From Fluoribacter dumoffii NY 23 (GTDB lineage Bacteria > Pseudomonadota > Gammaproteobacteria > Legionellales > Legionellaceae), in the NCBI RefSeq assembly GCF_000236165.1, contig NZ_CM001373.1, positions 2,902,054-2,966,053 on the forward strand: a stretch of DNA of 64,000 bases. Reading direction: 5' to 3'. This document shows positions 45,783-54,918 of the stretch, piece after piece. Position 1 is the first letter of the stretch. Each line of letters begins with the position of its first letter. Position numbers and translations under genes: made by a program. The notes beneath the pieces are model-generated. The model saw nothing but the letters and a program-made list of their open reading frames with translations. It had not been told where the DNA came from and did not search any database.

Positions 45783-47290
45783 AGACACTCCTTGACACAC
45801 CAAGGTTTATGCCACCAGCCTCCGCCCAGGGCTTGAAACAAAGCAGCTGTATCACTGTAGCGGGCAGCCTGTGCCTGGATACGGTTAATTCGAGCCTGTT
45901 GGTACTGTTGTTGTGCATTTAATAAATTGATATAACTCACCCCACCTAAACGATACTGTTTTAGCGTAAGGTTTAAGGAGTTACGTGCCGAATTTTCAGC
46001 GAGAGTCTGCGCTTGCAACGTTCGTGCATCAAATTCTATCCCTTTTAAAACATCCGCCACATTTTGAAAAGCTTGCAGAACAGTTTGTTTGTACTGAGCA
46101 GCAGTTTGCTGATAGGCTGCTATGGCCGCGCGTCGTTGTGCCCATAAGGCCCCTCCATGAAATAAAGGTTGCATTAGTTGGTTCGAAACAGACCAAACAT
46201 TATTTTTTGCCGTGTAAAGCCCAGAAAAGGTGGTACCCAGCCAACCTTCATTGGCATTTATGGTAAATTGCGGAAATAAATTTGCTGTTGCAACTCCAAC
46301 TTGGGCACATGCCTGATGAAGTAATGCTTCAGAGGCACGCACATCAGGGCGTTGGCGCACAAGATTTGAAGGTAAACTAACAGGTAACGCTCCAGGTAAT
46401 TTTAAACGGTCTAAACGAATAACCGGTAAAGGGGCTTCAGGATATGTACCTATAAGAGTAGTTAAGGTATGTTTTGCCTGGGATAAGCTCTTTTGCAATG
46501 GGGGTAAGGTCGCTTTTGACTGCTCAAGTAAGGTTTGTTGCGTCAACACATTTTCTTTGGAAACAGCCCCCAAGCGGAACTGGTTGTTTAACACATTCAG
46601 GAGACCTTGCTGGGCTTGAATAAGCTCCTGGGTCGCCTCAATTTGTGCCTGGTAAGAAGCCACTGCTATGGCTGAGGTAACGATATTGGAAGTAAGGGTC
46701 AAATAAGCCGCAATGACCTGGAATTGCTGATAATCAACCTGCGCTCGCAATGCTTCGATTTGACGCCGGGCGCCTCCAAAAACATCCAAAGTATAAGATA
46801 AATTAAAGGAGGTATAATAGAGGGTAAAGATAAGGCTTTCATTTGGGCTCCCTATCTGCGCTCCTGAATAACGTTGCGTTTGCATCATATCGGTAACATC
46901 AATTGAAGGAAACATCGAATTGCCGATTTGCACTTTCAAATTTTCCTGAGCTTGCCGTAAAGCTGCTGAAGCTGCAGCTAAATTGGGACTATGAGTTAAA
47001 CCGGTCCGGATGAGTTGATTAATTTCCGGCGAATGAAAAAGTTCCCACCATAATAAAGGAATGTCTTTGTCTGTAATAAAAGTTTGCGACTGGCCACCAG
47101 AACTGGGGGCGCTGGCTGTTTTTTTAGGTAATGGCGTTTCGGTAAACCTTTTAACTTTTGGCGGGGTGGGTGAATGAAAGTTAGGGCCAACCATACAAGA
47201 GGTTTGCAGAATTGTGCTCGGCAAAATCAGAAGAAATACTCTTATACATTGTTTAAAATCAAACACTAACCACAATTCCTTGTGAATCAT
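45779..47290 (-). CDS. NodT/OprM-family outer-membrane efflux lipoprotein (second of four)
   Basis: This 503-residue outer-membrane channel protein has a long signal peptide and lipobox LQTSC (C32), then MVGPNF. The conserved block VRQRPDVRASEALLHQA, the segment GVATANLFPQF and the terminal LFQALGGGWW are present. It is the first gene of the RND operon on the minus strand, translationally coupled to the adaptor. It resembles the exporter channel at 17699-19192 more than the other two in the window. Confidence 0.93.
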   Translation of the reverse strand: MIHKELWLVFDFKQCIRVFLLILPSTILQTSCMVGPNFHSPTPPKVKRFTETPLPKKTASAPSSGGQSQTFITDKDIPLLWWELFHSPEINQLIRTGLTHSPNLAAASAALRQAQENLKVQIGNSMFPSIDVTDMMQTQRYSGAQIGSPNESLIFTLYYTSFNLSYTLDVFGGARRQIEALRAQVDYQQFQVIAAYLTLTSNIVTSAIAVASYQAQIEATQELIQAQQGLLNVLNNQFRLGAVSKENVLTQQTLLEQSKATLPPLQKSLSQAKHTLTTLIGTYPEAPLPVIRLDRLKLPGALPVSLPSNLVRQRPDVRASEALLHQACAQVGVATANLFPQFTINANEGWLGTTFSGLYTAKNNVWSVSNQLMQPLFHGGALWAQRRAAIAAYQQTAAQYKQTVLQAFQNVADVLKGIEFDARTLQAQTLAENSARNSLNLTLKQYRLGGVSYINLLNAQQQYQQARINRIQAQAARYSDTAALFQALGGGWWHKPWCVKECL

Positions 47291-47748
47291 TTATTTAGAA
47301 TGTTAATTTATCACGGATTGAGATGGGTTAACAGTTTATGCGTGGGGGGTTTTATTTTTATTAGAAGGATTTTGATGCTCTGTAATTGCACACCAAATAC
47401 TCACAACTTGTAATAAAGGGCATTTTTCTTGAAATGAGTGCAAAAAGACAGCGCTACTGATGACACAAGCAACTAGTCACTTAACAGACATGGATGCGAT
47501 TATCAGTGCTGGGATCTATTAACAATCAACTCTCCGTCCCTCCGCCTTGGTGCAAAATTTCGATAGACCTTTGTGGGAATGACAATCTTTTATAAAAAAA
47601 GTAAAAGGTGCGGAATGCAAAAGAATCCACTCTACTTGATATTTCCAAGTAAAATTATATCTTTTCCAAACAAATACAATTTGGTTTTAAATTAAAAAAT
47701 GTGCTTTAATTAAAGGCAGTAGGCGTGTTTTTTATTACTGGCTGCATC
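47291..47748. other. 458-base intergenic gap, divergent promoter region
   Basis: This gap separates the minus-strand RND operon from the plus-strand candidate effector and should hold the promoters of both. A perfect 12-base palindrome CTTTAATTAAAG lies at about 47704-47715, some 34 bases before the ATG at 47749; its TTAAT halves loosely resemble the TTAAT core of Legionella PmrA boxes, but the match is weak. No RNA gene, further ORF or clear terminator is visible. Confidence 0.5.
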
Positions 47749-49524
47749 ATGAAAATATCTGTAGGACAAGCATTATTAATTCTTCTTGCAAAGAACCGGG
47801 ATAATGGAGATAAATACAATCAACTTAAGCATTTATATTTGGCGGGTGCAAAAGACGAGGAAACCCGTGCAGCAATTGATGCTTACCTGCAGGATCCTGC
47901 CCTGGAAGACTACGAAATTTCCAAAGCCCCCAAAGACATTAACCGTGATAGCTCCCGCCGCTACTTTGAAACCCATTTAGCTTATGAAACCTTAAGTAGT
48001 GAGCTGGAGAATTTTACCCTTGAGGAAATGCACCAACATTTAGAGGCTATTAAAGGGACAGCTTATAGTTCTTATGCAAGTCTTTACGAGGAGGTTTTAC
48101 AAGGAGAATACACTCCTTCAGATGATACAGAACATGAATATGCCGATTATTTAAACAAACTTAAAGAAAAAGAAATATTCAGCCAATTTAATGACGAGCA
48201 AAGACAAAAAATTGTTGATGTAGTTTCCTCTGCGTTTGTAGCAATGATCATTGCTTCTCAAAGCCAGGATTTGTTGCCTTTAGATATTTATGGAGAAGGG
48301 ATTTTCCTGGACAGAGGGAAAGAACCTAAACGAAATCAGCGGAAAACCACGACCAGTGCGCTTGGCATTTTACAAAGCGCCGATCCTGTTCCCTTGAATG
48401 ATCCTGCACGTATGGCCAAAACCCAAGATTTTTTGAAACCTTCAGAACAATCAACCTATGACCCCAATGCTCAATGGGTACAGGATAACTTTTCCCGCCT
48501 GGTTCATCCGTTCTCTAACTCTATTTCAGGTACCATGCTTTGCCAATTGCGTGCTTTGGCCAAAATAAAGGAGCTTAAAAAATTAGTAGATTATATGGAG
48601 GCACAGGGAAAACCGGCGAGCGAATCAGCAGAACAAAGCCACCCCATTGATGAAACCCATAAACAAATGGAGCGGGATCTGGTGCTGTATATAATGAAAC
48701 CCGGTTACGGTAAAGTAACCAGTGAGGTGCTAGAGCAGGCTGATGAACTCGTGAAAGAAGGTAAAATATCGAAAGAAACAATTGAGGCAGTAAAAAGAAG
48801 GGTAGACGAAAGCCTTTTGGCATCAAAAGAAAAATTGGGTACTTTTTTAAAAATTTATGTTTCTGCTCTCTTGTTCAACGCGGGGGGGCATAGTTTACAT
48901 GAATTTGTTTCCCCGATCGGTTTAGCCAAGGTTCAAGAAGAATTTTCTGATATTGAAGGTTTTGAAACCTTGGATCTGGAAGAGTTATTTTTAAATACAA
49001 ATCAAGAAGCATTTGATAAGGCCTTGAATAAAGCCATAGCATACAACGAGCAAATTCTTAAAAAGAAGGCAGTCAATGAAGAAATAAGTAGTTTAAAAAC
49101 AGCAACTGATGAAAGAGTAATACCTGGGCTAATTAATGCCTCACAACTGAGCAAGGACGTAAAAGCAAATCTTTTGGAACTTGCACAAAAAGACCTACAT
49201 CATGCAGCGGATTGTTTTAGACTAGTGGAAAAACTGCAACAGCTCATGATAAAAAACGACATCCGGGTTGATGCAGAATATTTTTCCTTTTTCCGACAAG
49301 GTGCCCTAAGGCAAGAAGTTTTCAATAAAAATCTGAATAACGCAATCATAGAACTAAGCAAAGGAAACGATCAGGAAGCAAAGTCCATTATTGAAGACAC
49401 TATAAAAACACTCAAAAATTTTTATTCCACTAATAAACCTGAACTCGTGGCACTCCAGAACGTTTATAAATTAATAAACTCCCAGGTTATTATTGAAAGT
49501 AATATAGTATTGGGAAAAAGCTGA
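47749..49524 (+). CDS. Candidate Dot/Icm effector, unknown function (591 aa)
   Basis: This 591-residue helical protein has no signal peptide or membrane segment. The N-terminal part (MKISVGQALLILLAKNRDNGDK in part) is a helical domain. The segment around residue 250 (FSRLVHPFSNSISGTMLCQLRALAKI in part) and the later block FNAGGHSLHEF (about residue 385) look like Legionella-specific domain blocks that I recall from other uncharacterised proteins of this genus. The C-terminal third is predicted coiled helices. I chose the ATG at 47749 over an upstream GTG. The next gene starts 56 bases downstream and may be co-transcribed. Effector status is inference. Confidence 0.65.
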   Translation: MKISVGQALLILLAKNRDNGDKYNQLKHLYLAGAKDEETRAAIDAYLQDPALEDYEISKAPKDINRDSSRRYFETHLAYETLSSELENFTLEEMHQHLEAIKGTAYSSYASLYEEVLQGEYTPSDDTEHEYADYLNKLKEKEIFSQFNDEQRQKIVDVVSSAFVAMIIASQSQDLLPLDIYGEGIFLDRGKEPKRNQRKTTTSALGILQSADPVPLNDPARMAKTQDFLKPSEQSTYDPNAQWVQDNFSRLVHPFSNSISGTMLCQLRALAKIKELKKLVDYMEAQGKPASESAEQSHPIDETHKQMERDLVLYIMKPGYGKVTSEVLEQADELVKEGKISKETIEAVKRRVDESLLASKEKLGTFLKIYVSALLFNAGGHSLHEFVSPIGLAKVQEEFSDIEGFETLDLEELFLNTNQEAFDKALNKAIAYNEQILKKKAVNEEISSLKTATDERVIPGLINASQLSKDVKANLLELAQKDLHHAADCFRLVEKLQQLMIKNDIRVDAEYFSFFRQGALRQEVFNKNLNNAIIELSKGNDQEAKSIIEDTIKTLKNFYSTNKPELVALQNVYKLINSQVIIESNIVLGKS

Positions 49525-49580
49525 GTTGTGTTCAATGAATAATCAAGTTAAAATATTGATTCCCTTAATCCTTATAATTT

Positions 49581-50312
49581 ATGCCTAATTTGAATAAAAT
49601 TGATGATCAAGGAAATTACCTGGAGTTTCCCGGAGTTAGCATCGTTGCCCACGTAGGACAAGCAAACCTTAATCTATGGCAAAAGATTCATCGCTTCCTT
49701 CAAAATACTCCCGCCCTTCGTAATTATTTCTCTCCTTTGCCTTATCAAAGTTATCACATGACTACCTGTGATTTGTATACAAAAGAAGACACCGCTGGTG
49801 ACTGGATTCATTTTATATCGCAAAATTTGCAGTTGTTCCAAAAACTTAATCGCAAACTGTCTGAATTGAAATTTACCCCAACCATTGCGATTGAAAATAT
49901 CTATTTTTTTCCGGCATTGCAGTTAGTGATTACCATCCCTCCTGAGCAAAGGATGATTATTCAACGGGTTGCAAGCGAGTTTGGTTTGGAAAATAAAATA
50001 CCTGCAGAATTCCACATTACCCTGGCTTATGGATATAACGAAATTGAAGATGAAGACAGCTTCAAGGAAATCAAAAATAAAATAGGTGAACTACTCACCA
50101 TTTGCCACAAATACGAGCAACCCATTACTTTATCTCCACCGGAATTATGTTTTTTTCATACTATGGAGCAATTTATTCCCTGGGATGGTTCAACTAATCC
50201 TTTTATTCCCCAACGCCCTGCAGATCGCTGGAAATTATTTAACTTCAAAAACGGATTGGAGAAAGAGGGAAATGATAAAAATGCAAATTCTAAAATTTGT
50301 CTTGTAATGTAA
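49581..50312 (+). CDS. 2H phosphoesterase-like protein with a C-terminal CaaX box
   Basis: This 243-residue cytosolic-type protein carries two H-x-T motifs: H59 in YHMTTCDLY and H145 in FHITLAYGY. This is the signature of the 2H phosphoesterase superfamily (RNA ligase/cyclic phosphodiesterase fold), and the best match in style is DUF1868-like members. The protein ends K-I-C-L-V-M, a textbook CaaX motif that eukaryotic farnesyl- or geranylgeranyltransferases recognise, preceded by a lysine- and asparagine-rich linker. Known Legionella effectors such as AnkB use this trick to reach host membranes. By inference this is an effector hydrolysing a cyclic or RNA phosphoester at a host membrane. It has no obvious promoter of its own. 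Confidence 0.75.
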   Translation: MPNLNKIDDQGNYLEFPGVSIVAHVGQANLNLWQKIHRFLQNTPALRNYFSPLPYQSYHMTTCDLYTKEDTAGDWIHFISQNLQLFQKLNRKLSELKFTPTIAIENIYFFPALQLVITIPPEQRMIIQRVASEFGLENKIPAEFHITLAYGYNEIEDEDSFKEIKNKIGELLTICHKYEQPITLSPPELCFFHTMEQFIPWDGSTNPFIPQRPADRWKLFNFKNGLEKEGNDKNANSKICLVM

Positions 50313-50355
50313 ATTTATAGTGGCTCATACCCGTTTGCACATATGGGTTGTGAAT

Positions 50356-50383
50356 CCCCCCTAGTATTTATTGACTAAGGGGG
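50356..50383. terminator. Hairpin in the convergent gap after the 2H gene
   Basis: CCCCCTAGT and ACTAAGGGGG form an almost perfect stem around an 8-base AT loop. It lies between the convergent 2H phosphoesterase and entericidin-like genes, about 45 bases after the first stop and just after the second. The T-run is missing, so efficiency is uncertain. Confidence 0.5.
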
Positions 50384-50392
50384 TGGCAATAA

Positions 50393-50530
50393 TTATCTGG
50401 AGGCTCTTTGAATGTCTTTACCCACTGTGGAAACATCTTTTCCAAACCCATGAACAGTTCCACAAGCAGTTAATGCTGCCAATGTAGTGAAACAAACACT
50501 AACCATAATTATTTTTTTCAGTATATTCAT
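50393..50530 (-). CDS. Entericidin-like small lipoprotein
   Basis: This 45-residue protein has the basic N-terminus MNILKKIIM, a hydrophobic stretch and lipobox LTAC (C23). The mature peptide GTVHGFGKDVSTVGKDIQRAS is close to the entericidin A/B family (G-x-G-x-D-V/I-x-x-x-G-x-x-I). The start has AGGGG-like sequence upstream (GGGGAATTATT before ATG). Entericidin B is a stress-induced toxic lipoprotein, with entericidin A as antidote in E. coli; no second copy is seen here. It is convergent with the 2H gene and divergent from the next pump operon. Confidence 0.85.
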   Translation of the reverse strand: MNILKKIIMVSVCFTTLAALTACGTVHGFGKDVSTVGKDIQRASR

Positions 50531-50698
50531 AATAATTCCCCTTTTTATTTTTAAAATTTTTCTTATTCATTATTTTAGACCAAATTCTCATAAAGTTAAA
50601 AAAATAGATAACAGTTAGAGCGGAAGTGATCCTTGATGTATTTTCTCAAAAAATATTGCTACAGTACTTAATTTCTTGCAATAAAAGGGAAATAAATT

Positions 50699-52105
50699 TT
50701 GCGATCATTGGTTATAACTTGTGTTTTATCTCTGGTGACAGTGACGGGGTGCTCGCTTTTTGGTGAAGTCCACACGAATACCGAACCTCTTAATGCAAGG
50801 GATTTAGCAGTAAAACACGTTTATAAACGCCCTAAAAAAATTAACTCTGGCCATAGTTTTATCCGTTTTAATGATTCGCAATTAACCCAACTCATTTCTG
50901 TTGCCCTTGAAGATGCACCCGATATACATAGTGCTAAAGCACGGATTAACCGCTCCCAACAACTTGCAAAAATTGCCTATTCTTCACTTTGGCCATTCAT
51001 TGACTCCAGCGGTTACCTGGAAAAAGCTTACTTCCCCATCCATGGCACAGTCCCTCCTCCTATCAACTCCTTTAAGGTGAATCAGGCATCTATCGCAAAT
51101 ATAGGTTTAAAATTTAATTATGAACTGGATTTTTGGGGTAAAAACAGGGAAAACCTGGCAAGCAAAGTCAGCGAAGCATTCGCCGCCCAAATGGATTTAG
51201 CCCAAACCCGTCTCATTTTAAGCACCGCAGTTGCTACCGCGTATTTCGATGTGCAAAATAACAGAGTGCAACAAGGTTTTGCCCGAGAAAACGCGCGCGT
51301 CTTAAAGCAATTGGCTGATATCGTCGTTGATCGCGAACATCAGGGAATTGAATCGAATATTCCGGTAAATACTGCATTGGCTAATGCCCAAGCTGCTATT
51401 TTAGCTGTAGAGGATTACCGACGTGCTGAAATGCAATCAAGGCATCAACTGGCGGTATTAATGGGTAAAAATCCCTTGAATACGCAAATTGATGTCGCTG
51501 CCTTTGCATATCACAAAAAAGAGCTGTTATTACCTGAGGTCATCCATGCGGATGTACTTGCACAAAGGCCTGATGTAGCTTCGGCTCGGGCTTTGGCGGA
51601 AGCAGCCGCCCATCAAGTCAATGTGGCCAAAACTGCCTTTTTTCCAAACATTAATTTAAAAGGCCTCTTAAGCTTGCAAAGCTTGTATTTTAGTAAAGCT
51701 TTTAATATCTGGCTGCAGAATGATAATGCCGCAGCAGCTTTTGAGTTACCGATTTTTGATGCCGGTGCACGTAGGGCAAACCTGGGAGTGAATTACGCCC
51801 AATACGAACTTTCGGTAAATCAATATAATCAGACCATTTTAAATTCATTACAGCAAATCGGCGATCAATTATCGGCTTTAAAAGCTCTTGAGGCACAAAT
51901 TTCAGCACAAAATAAAGCATTAAATAATACAGAATACAATTACAGACTATTTCGCGCACGATATAATCAGGGAATTATTGATTACACGCAAATCCTTGAA
52001 ATAAAACAACTATTAATTCAACAAAAAGCTATTTTGTACCATTTGCAAACGCAGCAAAAACAAGCTTTTGTGGCCTTAGTGGCAGCCTTAGGTGGAGAGC
52101 TATAA
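50699..52105 (+). CDS. NodT-family outer-membrane efflux lipoprotein (third of four)
   Basis: This 468-residue channel protein has a TTG start at 50699 preceded by AAGGGAAA, a lipobox VTGC (C18), and the usual two helical-hairpin repeats (LAQRPDVASARALAEAAAH in part, and the terminal FVALVAALGGEL). It starts a three-gene operon with an EmrA-like adaptor and an EmrB-like MFS pump. The GTG at 52092 and ATG at 52110 of the next gene overlap or abut its stop. Together these make a tripartite MFS pump that exports drugs or fatty-acid-like compounds straight across both membranes. Confidence 0.92.
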   Translation: MRSLVITCVLSLVTVTGCSLFGEVHTNTEPLNARDLAVKHVYKRPKKINSGHSFIRFNDSQLTQLISVALEDAPDIHSAKARINRSQQLAKIAYSSLWPFIDSSGYLEKAYFPIHGTVPPPINSFKVNQASIANIGLKFNYELDFWGKNRENLASKVSEAFAAQMDLAQTRLILSTAVATAYFDVQNNRVQQGFARENARVLKQLADIVVDREHQGIESNIPVNTALANAQAAILAVEDYRRAEMQSRHQLAVLMGKNPLNTQIDVAAFAYHKKELLLPEVIHADVLAQRPDVASARALAEAAAHQVNVAKTAFFPNINLKGLLSLQSLYFSKAFNIWLQNDNAAAAFELPIFDAGARRANLGVNYAQYELSVNQYNQTILNSLQQIGDQLSALKALEAQISAQNKALNNTEYNYRLFRARYNQGIIDYTQILEIKQLLIQQKAILYHLQTQQKQAFVALVAALGGEL

Positions 52106-52109
52106 AATT

Positions 52110-53324
52110 ATGGCAGAAAATAAAGAAACTGATTCCAAATCTCAAGAAAAGGGTGTATCACCTCAAACCCTGCATAAACGCAAAATTGCCATGTTCCTTT
52201 TAGGGGGTATTTTTTTATTTGCCGCCCTGTTGTGGTTTCTTTATTGGCTTATTTGGGGACGTTTTGAACTCTACACTGACGATGCTTATGTGACTGGAAA
52301 TATGGTTCAACTCATGCCGCAAATCCCAGGTACTGTGATTAGCATCAATGCTGATGACACCCAACTCGTGATGGAAGGTCAAATTTTGATTAAACTGGAC
52401 CCCACCGATTATAAAGTAGCATTACAAAGAGCCAAGGCCGATTTAGCCCAAACCGTACGCCAAGTTCGCCAGTATTTTGAAAATGCCGCGCAGGCCCAGC
52501 AAAATGTGATTGTAAATAAAGCAAACCTGGTTAAAGCCCAACTCGATTTGCAACGACGTAAAGGTTTGGTAGGAAATCGGGCAGTATCCCGCGAAGAAAT
52601 GCAGCATTACAAAACAGCATTTGAGTCAGCAAAAGCAACTTATGATCTGTCACAACATCAATTGGATGCCGCTCTGGCACTTGTTGAAAATTCCCATCTT
52701 TATACTCATCCTCTCGTTGAAACAGCCAAAGCAAATTTAAAAACGGCTTATTTGAATTTTAAAAGGACCACGATTGTTGCACCCATTACCGGTTATGTGG
52801 CAAAGCGAAGTGTTCAACCCGGACAACAAGTCTCTATGAATTCTGCTATGATGGCGATTGTGCCGCTAAGTGACACCTGGGTCGATGCAAATTACAAAGA
52901 GTCAGGGCTAAATGATATACGCATTGGCCAACCTGTTACCTTATATGCCGATGCTTATCCGGGAATGACCTATCATGGTCGCGTTGTGGGCTTAAATGCA
53001 GGAACAGGCTCAGCTTTTGCCTTACTTCCCCCTCAAAATGCTACGGGGAACTGGATTAAAATCGTCCAAAGACTTCCAGTACGCATCAGTTTAAATCCGG
53101 AAGAATTGAAAAAAATACCGTTGCAGTTGGGCTTATCAATGCGGGTGACCATCGATATCCATAACCTGAAAGGGAACCGTATCCCTCAAAAAACAGAACC
53201 CAAATTTAGCTATCAGACAAAAGTTTATAGGAAGCAGCTCGCGGAAGTTGAATCAATTATCGAGAAAATTTTGCACGCGAACTCCCCTGATATGTACTTA
53301 CCGAGGAAAAATAATAATGGCTGA
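52110..53324 (+). CDS. EmrA-like membrane fusion protein (HlyD family)
   Basis: This 404-residue adaptor has one N-terminal membrane helix (about 25-50) after a polar, lysine-rich start. The EmrA signature YTDDAYVTGNMVQLMPQIPG (in part) follows the helix, then a coiled-coil hairpin (about 95-205), the second lipoyl half VAPITGYVAKRSVQPGQQV (in part) and a beta barrel domain (NYKESGLNDIRIGQPV in part). I took the ATG at 52110, four bases after the upstream stop, over a GTG at 52092. The 3' end overlaps the start of the MFS gene by eight bases. Confidence 0.93.
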   Translation: MAENKETDSKSQEKGVSPQTLHKRKIAMFLLGGIFLFAALLWFLYWLIWGRFELYTDDAYVTGNMVQLMPQIPGTVISINADDTQLVMEGQILIKLDPTDYKVALQRAKADLAQTVRQVRQYFENAAQAQQNVIVNKANLVKAQLDLQRRKGLVGNRAVSREEMQHYKTAFESAKATYDLSQHQLDAALALVENSHLYTHPLVETAKANLKTAYLNFKRTTIVAPITGYVAKRSVQPGQQVSMNSAMMAIVPLSDTWVDANYKESGLNDIRIGQPVTLYADAYPGMTYHGRVVGLNAGTGSAFALLPPQNATGNWIKIVQRLPVRISLNPEELKKIPLQLGLSMRVTIDIHNLKGNRIPQKTEPKFSYQTKVYRKQLAEVESIIEKILHANSPDMYLPRKNNNG

Positions 53325-54852
53325 ACGCCCTCCCCTAACTGGCGGTAGATTGGCTCTAATGACCATTTCTTTATCATTGGCCATTTTTATGAATGTCCTT
53401 GATGTGTCTATTGCTAATGTGGCAATTCCTACTATTGCCGGGGATTTGGGTGTAAGTCCTGATAATGGAACTTGGGTTATTACCTCTTTTGCTGTAAGCC
53501 AGGCCATTATGCTGCCTCTTACAGGATGGTTGGCGAAGCGATTTGGCGAAGTGCGATTATTTCTTTTCTCAACTGCTTTATTTACACTTGCTTCAGTGCT
53601 TTGCGGATTGTCCGCAAATCTGGAAATGCTGGTTTTTTTCCGCATCATTCAAGGCGCTGTTTCAGGTCCTATGATTCCATTATCGCAAAGTATTCTTCTT
53701 GCCAATTATCCTCCTGAAAAACGAGGACTTGCCACGGGGATATGGGCAATGACCGCTGTAGTGGGCCCAATATTTGGTCCAATCATGGGTGGGGTTATTA
53801 CCGATAATTATACTTGGCCATGGATTTTTTATATCAATGTCCCTGTCGGAATTTTTTCTGTGATTTTCACTGCAGTTACCCTTAGCGGCAGAGAAACACC
53901 CATTACCAAATTACCCGTCGATTATATAGGTCTGGCTTTATTATCAATCGGCATTGGCTGTCTACAGGTCTTATTGGATAAAGGCCATGATCTTGATTGG
54001 TTCCACTCTGGATTCATTCAAGCATTGGCAATCATCTCTACGGTTACCTTAAGTTTTTTAATCGTTTGGCTATTGACCCAGGCTCATCCCATTATTGATC
54101 TGTATTTATTTGCTGATCGAAATTTTTCGGTAGGGACTATCAGTCTTACTTTTGGTTTTATGGTTTATTTTGCTACTGTAGTTATTTTCCCATTATGGTT
54201 GCAAACCCAAATGGGATACACACCAACATGGGCAGGACTTGCAGTTGCTCCCGTTGGAATTCTTCCCTTTTTCTTAACCCCTATTGTGGGCAATTATATG
54301 GGGAAATTTGATTTGCGGGTCATCGTCAGTATTGGATTTATTGTGTTCATCCTCACCTGCCTGTGGCAATCCAACTTCTATACCGAGGTAGGATTTATGC
54401 AACTTATTAAACCTCGTTTTGTTCAGGGACTTGGCCTTGCTTTCTTCTTTACCCCATTAATCGCACTAATTCTGGCAGACCTGCCTCCTGAACGGTTAGC
54501 CAGTGCTCTTGGCCTTGCCAATTTTTGCCGAATTTTAGGCGGCAGTTTTGGCACCTCAATCAGTGTCACTTTATGGAGTGACAGAGAAGCATTTCATCAA
54601 AGTCATCTTGTAGAACAAATAACCGTGTATAACCCCTTGGTACAGAAAACACTAGAGCAGTTACATTCCTTGGGGATCGCAGGACTGAAGAGTTTTGGGG
54701 TTATTTATGCAAGCATCATTAATCAGTCCTATATGCTTGCTACTAACGATATTTTCAAACTTTCTGCCTGGATATTCATGGTCTTATTGGCCATGATTTG
54801 GCTAGCCAAACCTACCTATGCACGTTCCTCTGGAGGCATTGCAGCAGAGTGA
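53317..54852 (+). CDS. EmrB/QacA-type DHA2 major facilitator efflux pump
   Basis: This 511-residue, 14-helix MFS transporter has the DHA2 motifs MNVLDVSIANVAIPTIAGDL (helix 1), GWLAKRFGEVRLF (motif A), RIIQGAVSGPMIPLSQ (motif B) and MTAVVGPIFGPIMGGVI (motif C). It exports hydrophobic drugs using the proton gradient. The ATG at 53317 is preceded by GAGGAAAA and overlaps the end of the EmrA-like gene. It is the last gene of the pump operon, and a small secreted protein gene follows. Confidence 0.95.
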   Translation: MAERPPLTGGRLALMTISLSLAIFMNVLDVSIANVAIPTIAGDLGVSPDNGTWVITSFAVSQAIMLPLTGWLAKRFGEVRLFLFSTALFTLASVLCGLSANLEMLVFFRIIQGAVSGPMIPLSQSILLANYPPEKRGLATGIWAMTAVVGPIFGPIMGGVITDNYTWPWIFYINVPVGIFSVIFTAVTLSGRETPITKLPVDYIGLALLSIGIGCLQVLLDKGHDLDWFHSGFIQALAIISTVTLSFLIVWLLTQAHPIIDLYLFADRNFSVGTISLTFGFMVYFATVVIFPLWLQTQMGYTPTWAGLAVAPVGILPFFLTPIVGNYMGKFDLRVIVSIGFIVFILTCLWQSNFYTEVGFMQLIKPRFVQGLGLAFFFTPLIALILADLPPERLASALGLANFCRILGGSFGTSISVTLWSDREAFHQSHLVEQITVYNPLVQKTLEQLHSLGIAGLKSFGVIYASIINQSYMLATNDIFKLSAWIFMVLLAMIWLAKPTYARSSGGIAAE

Positions 54853-54918
54853 TTGTTTCGTAAGCAATACTTCCCTATAATCGCTCGCGGATCTAATAAT
54901 AATAATAGGGGTTTTGAA

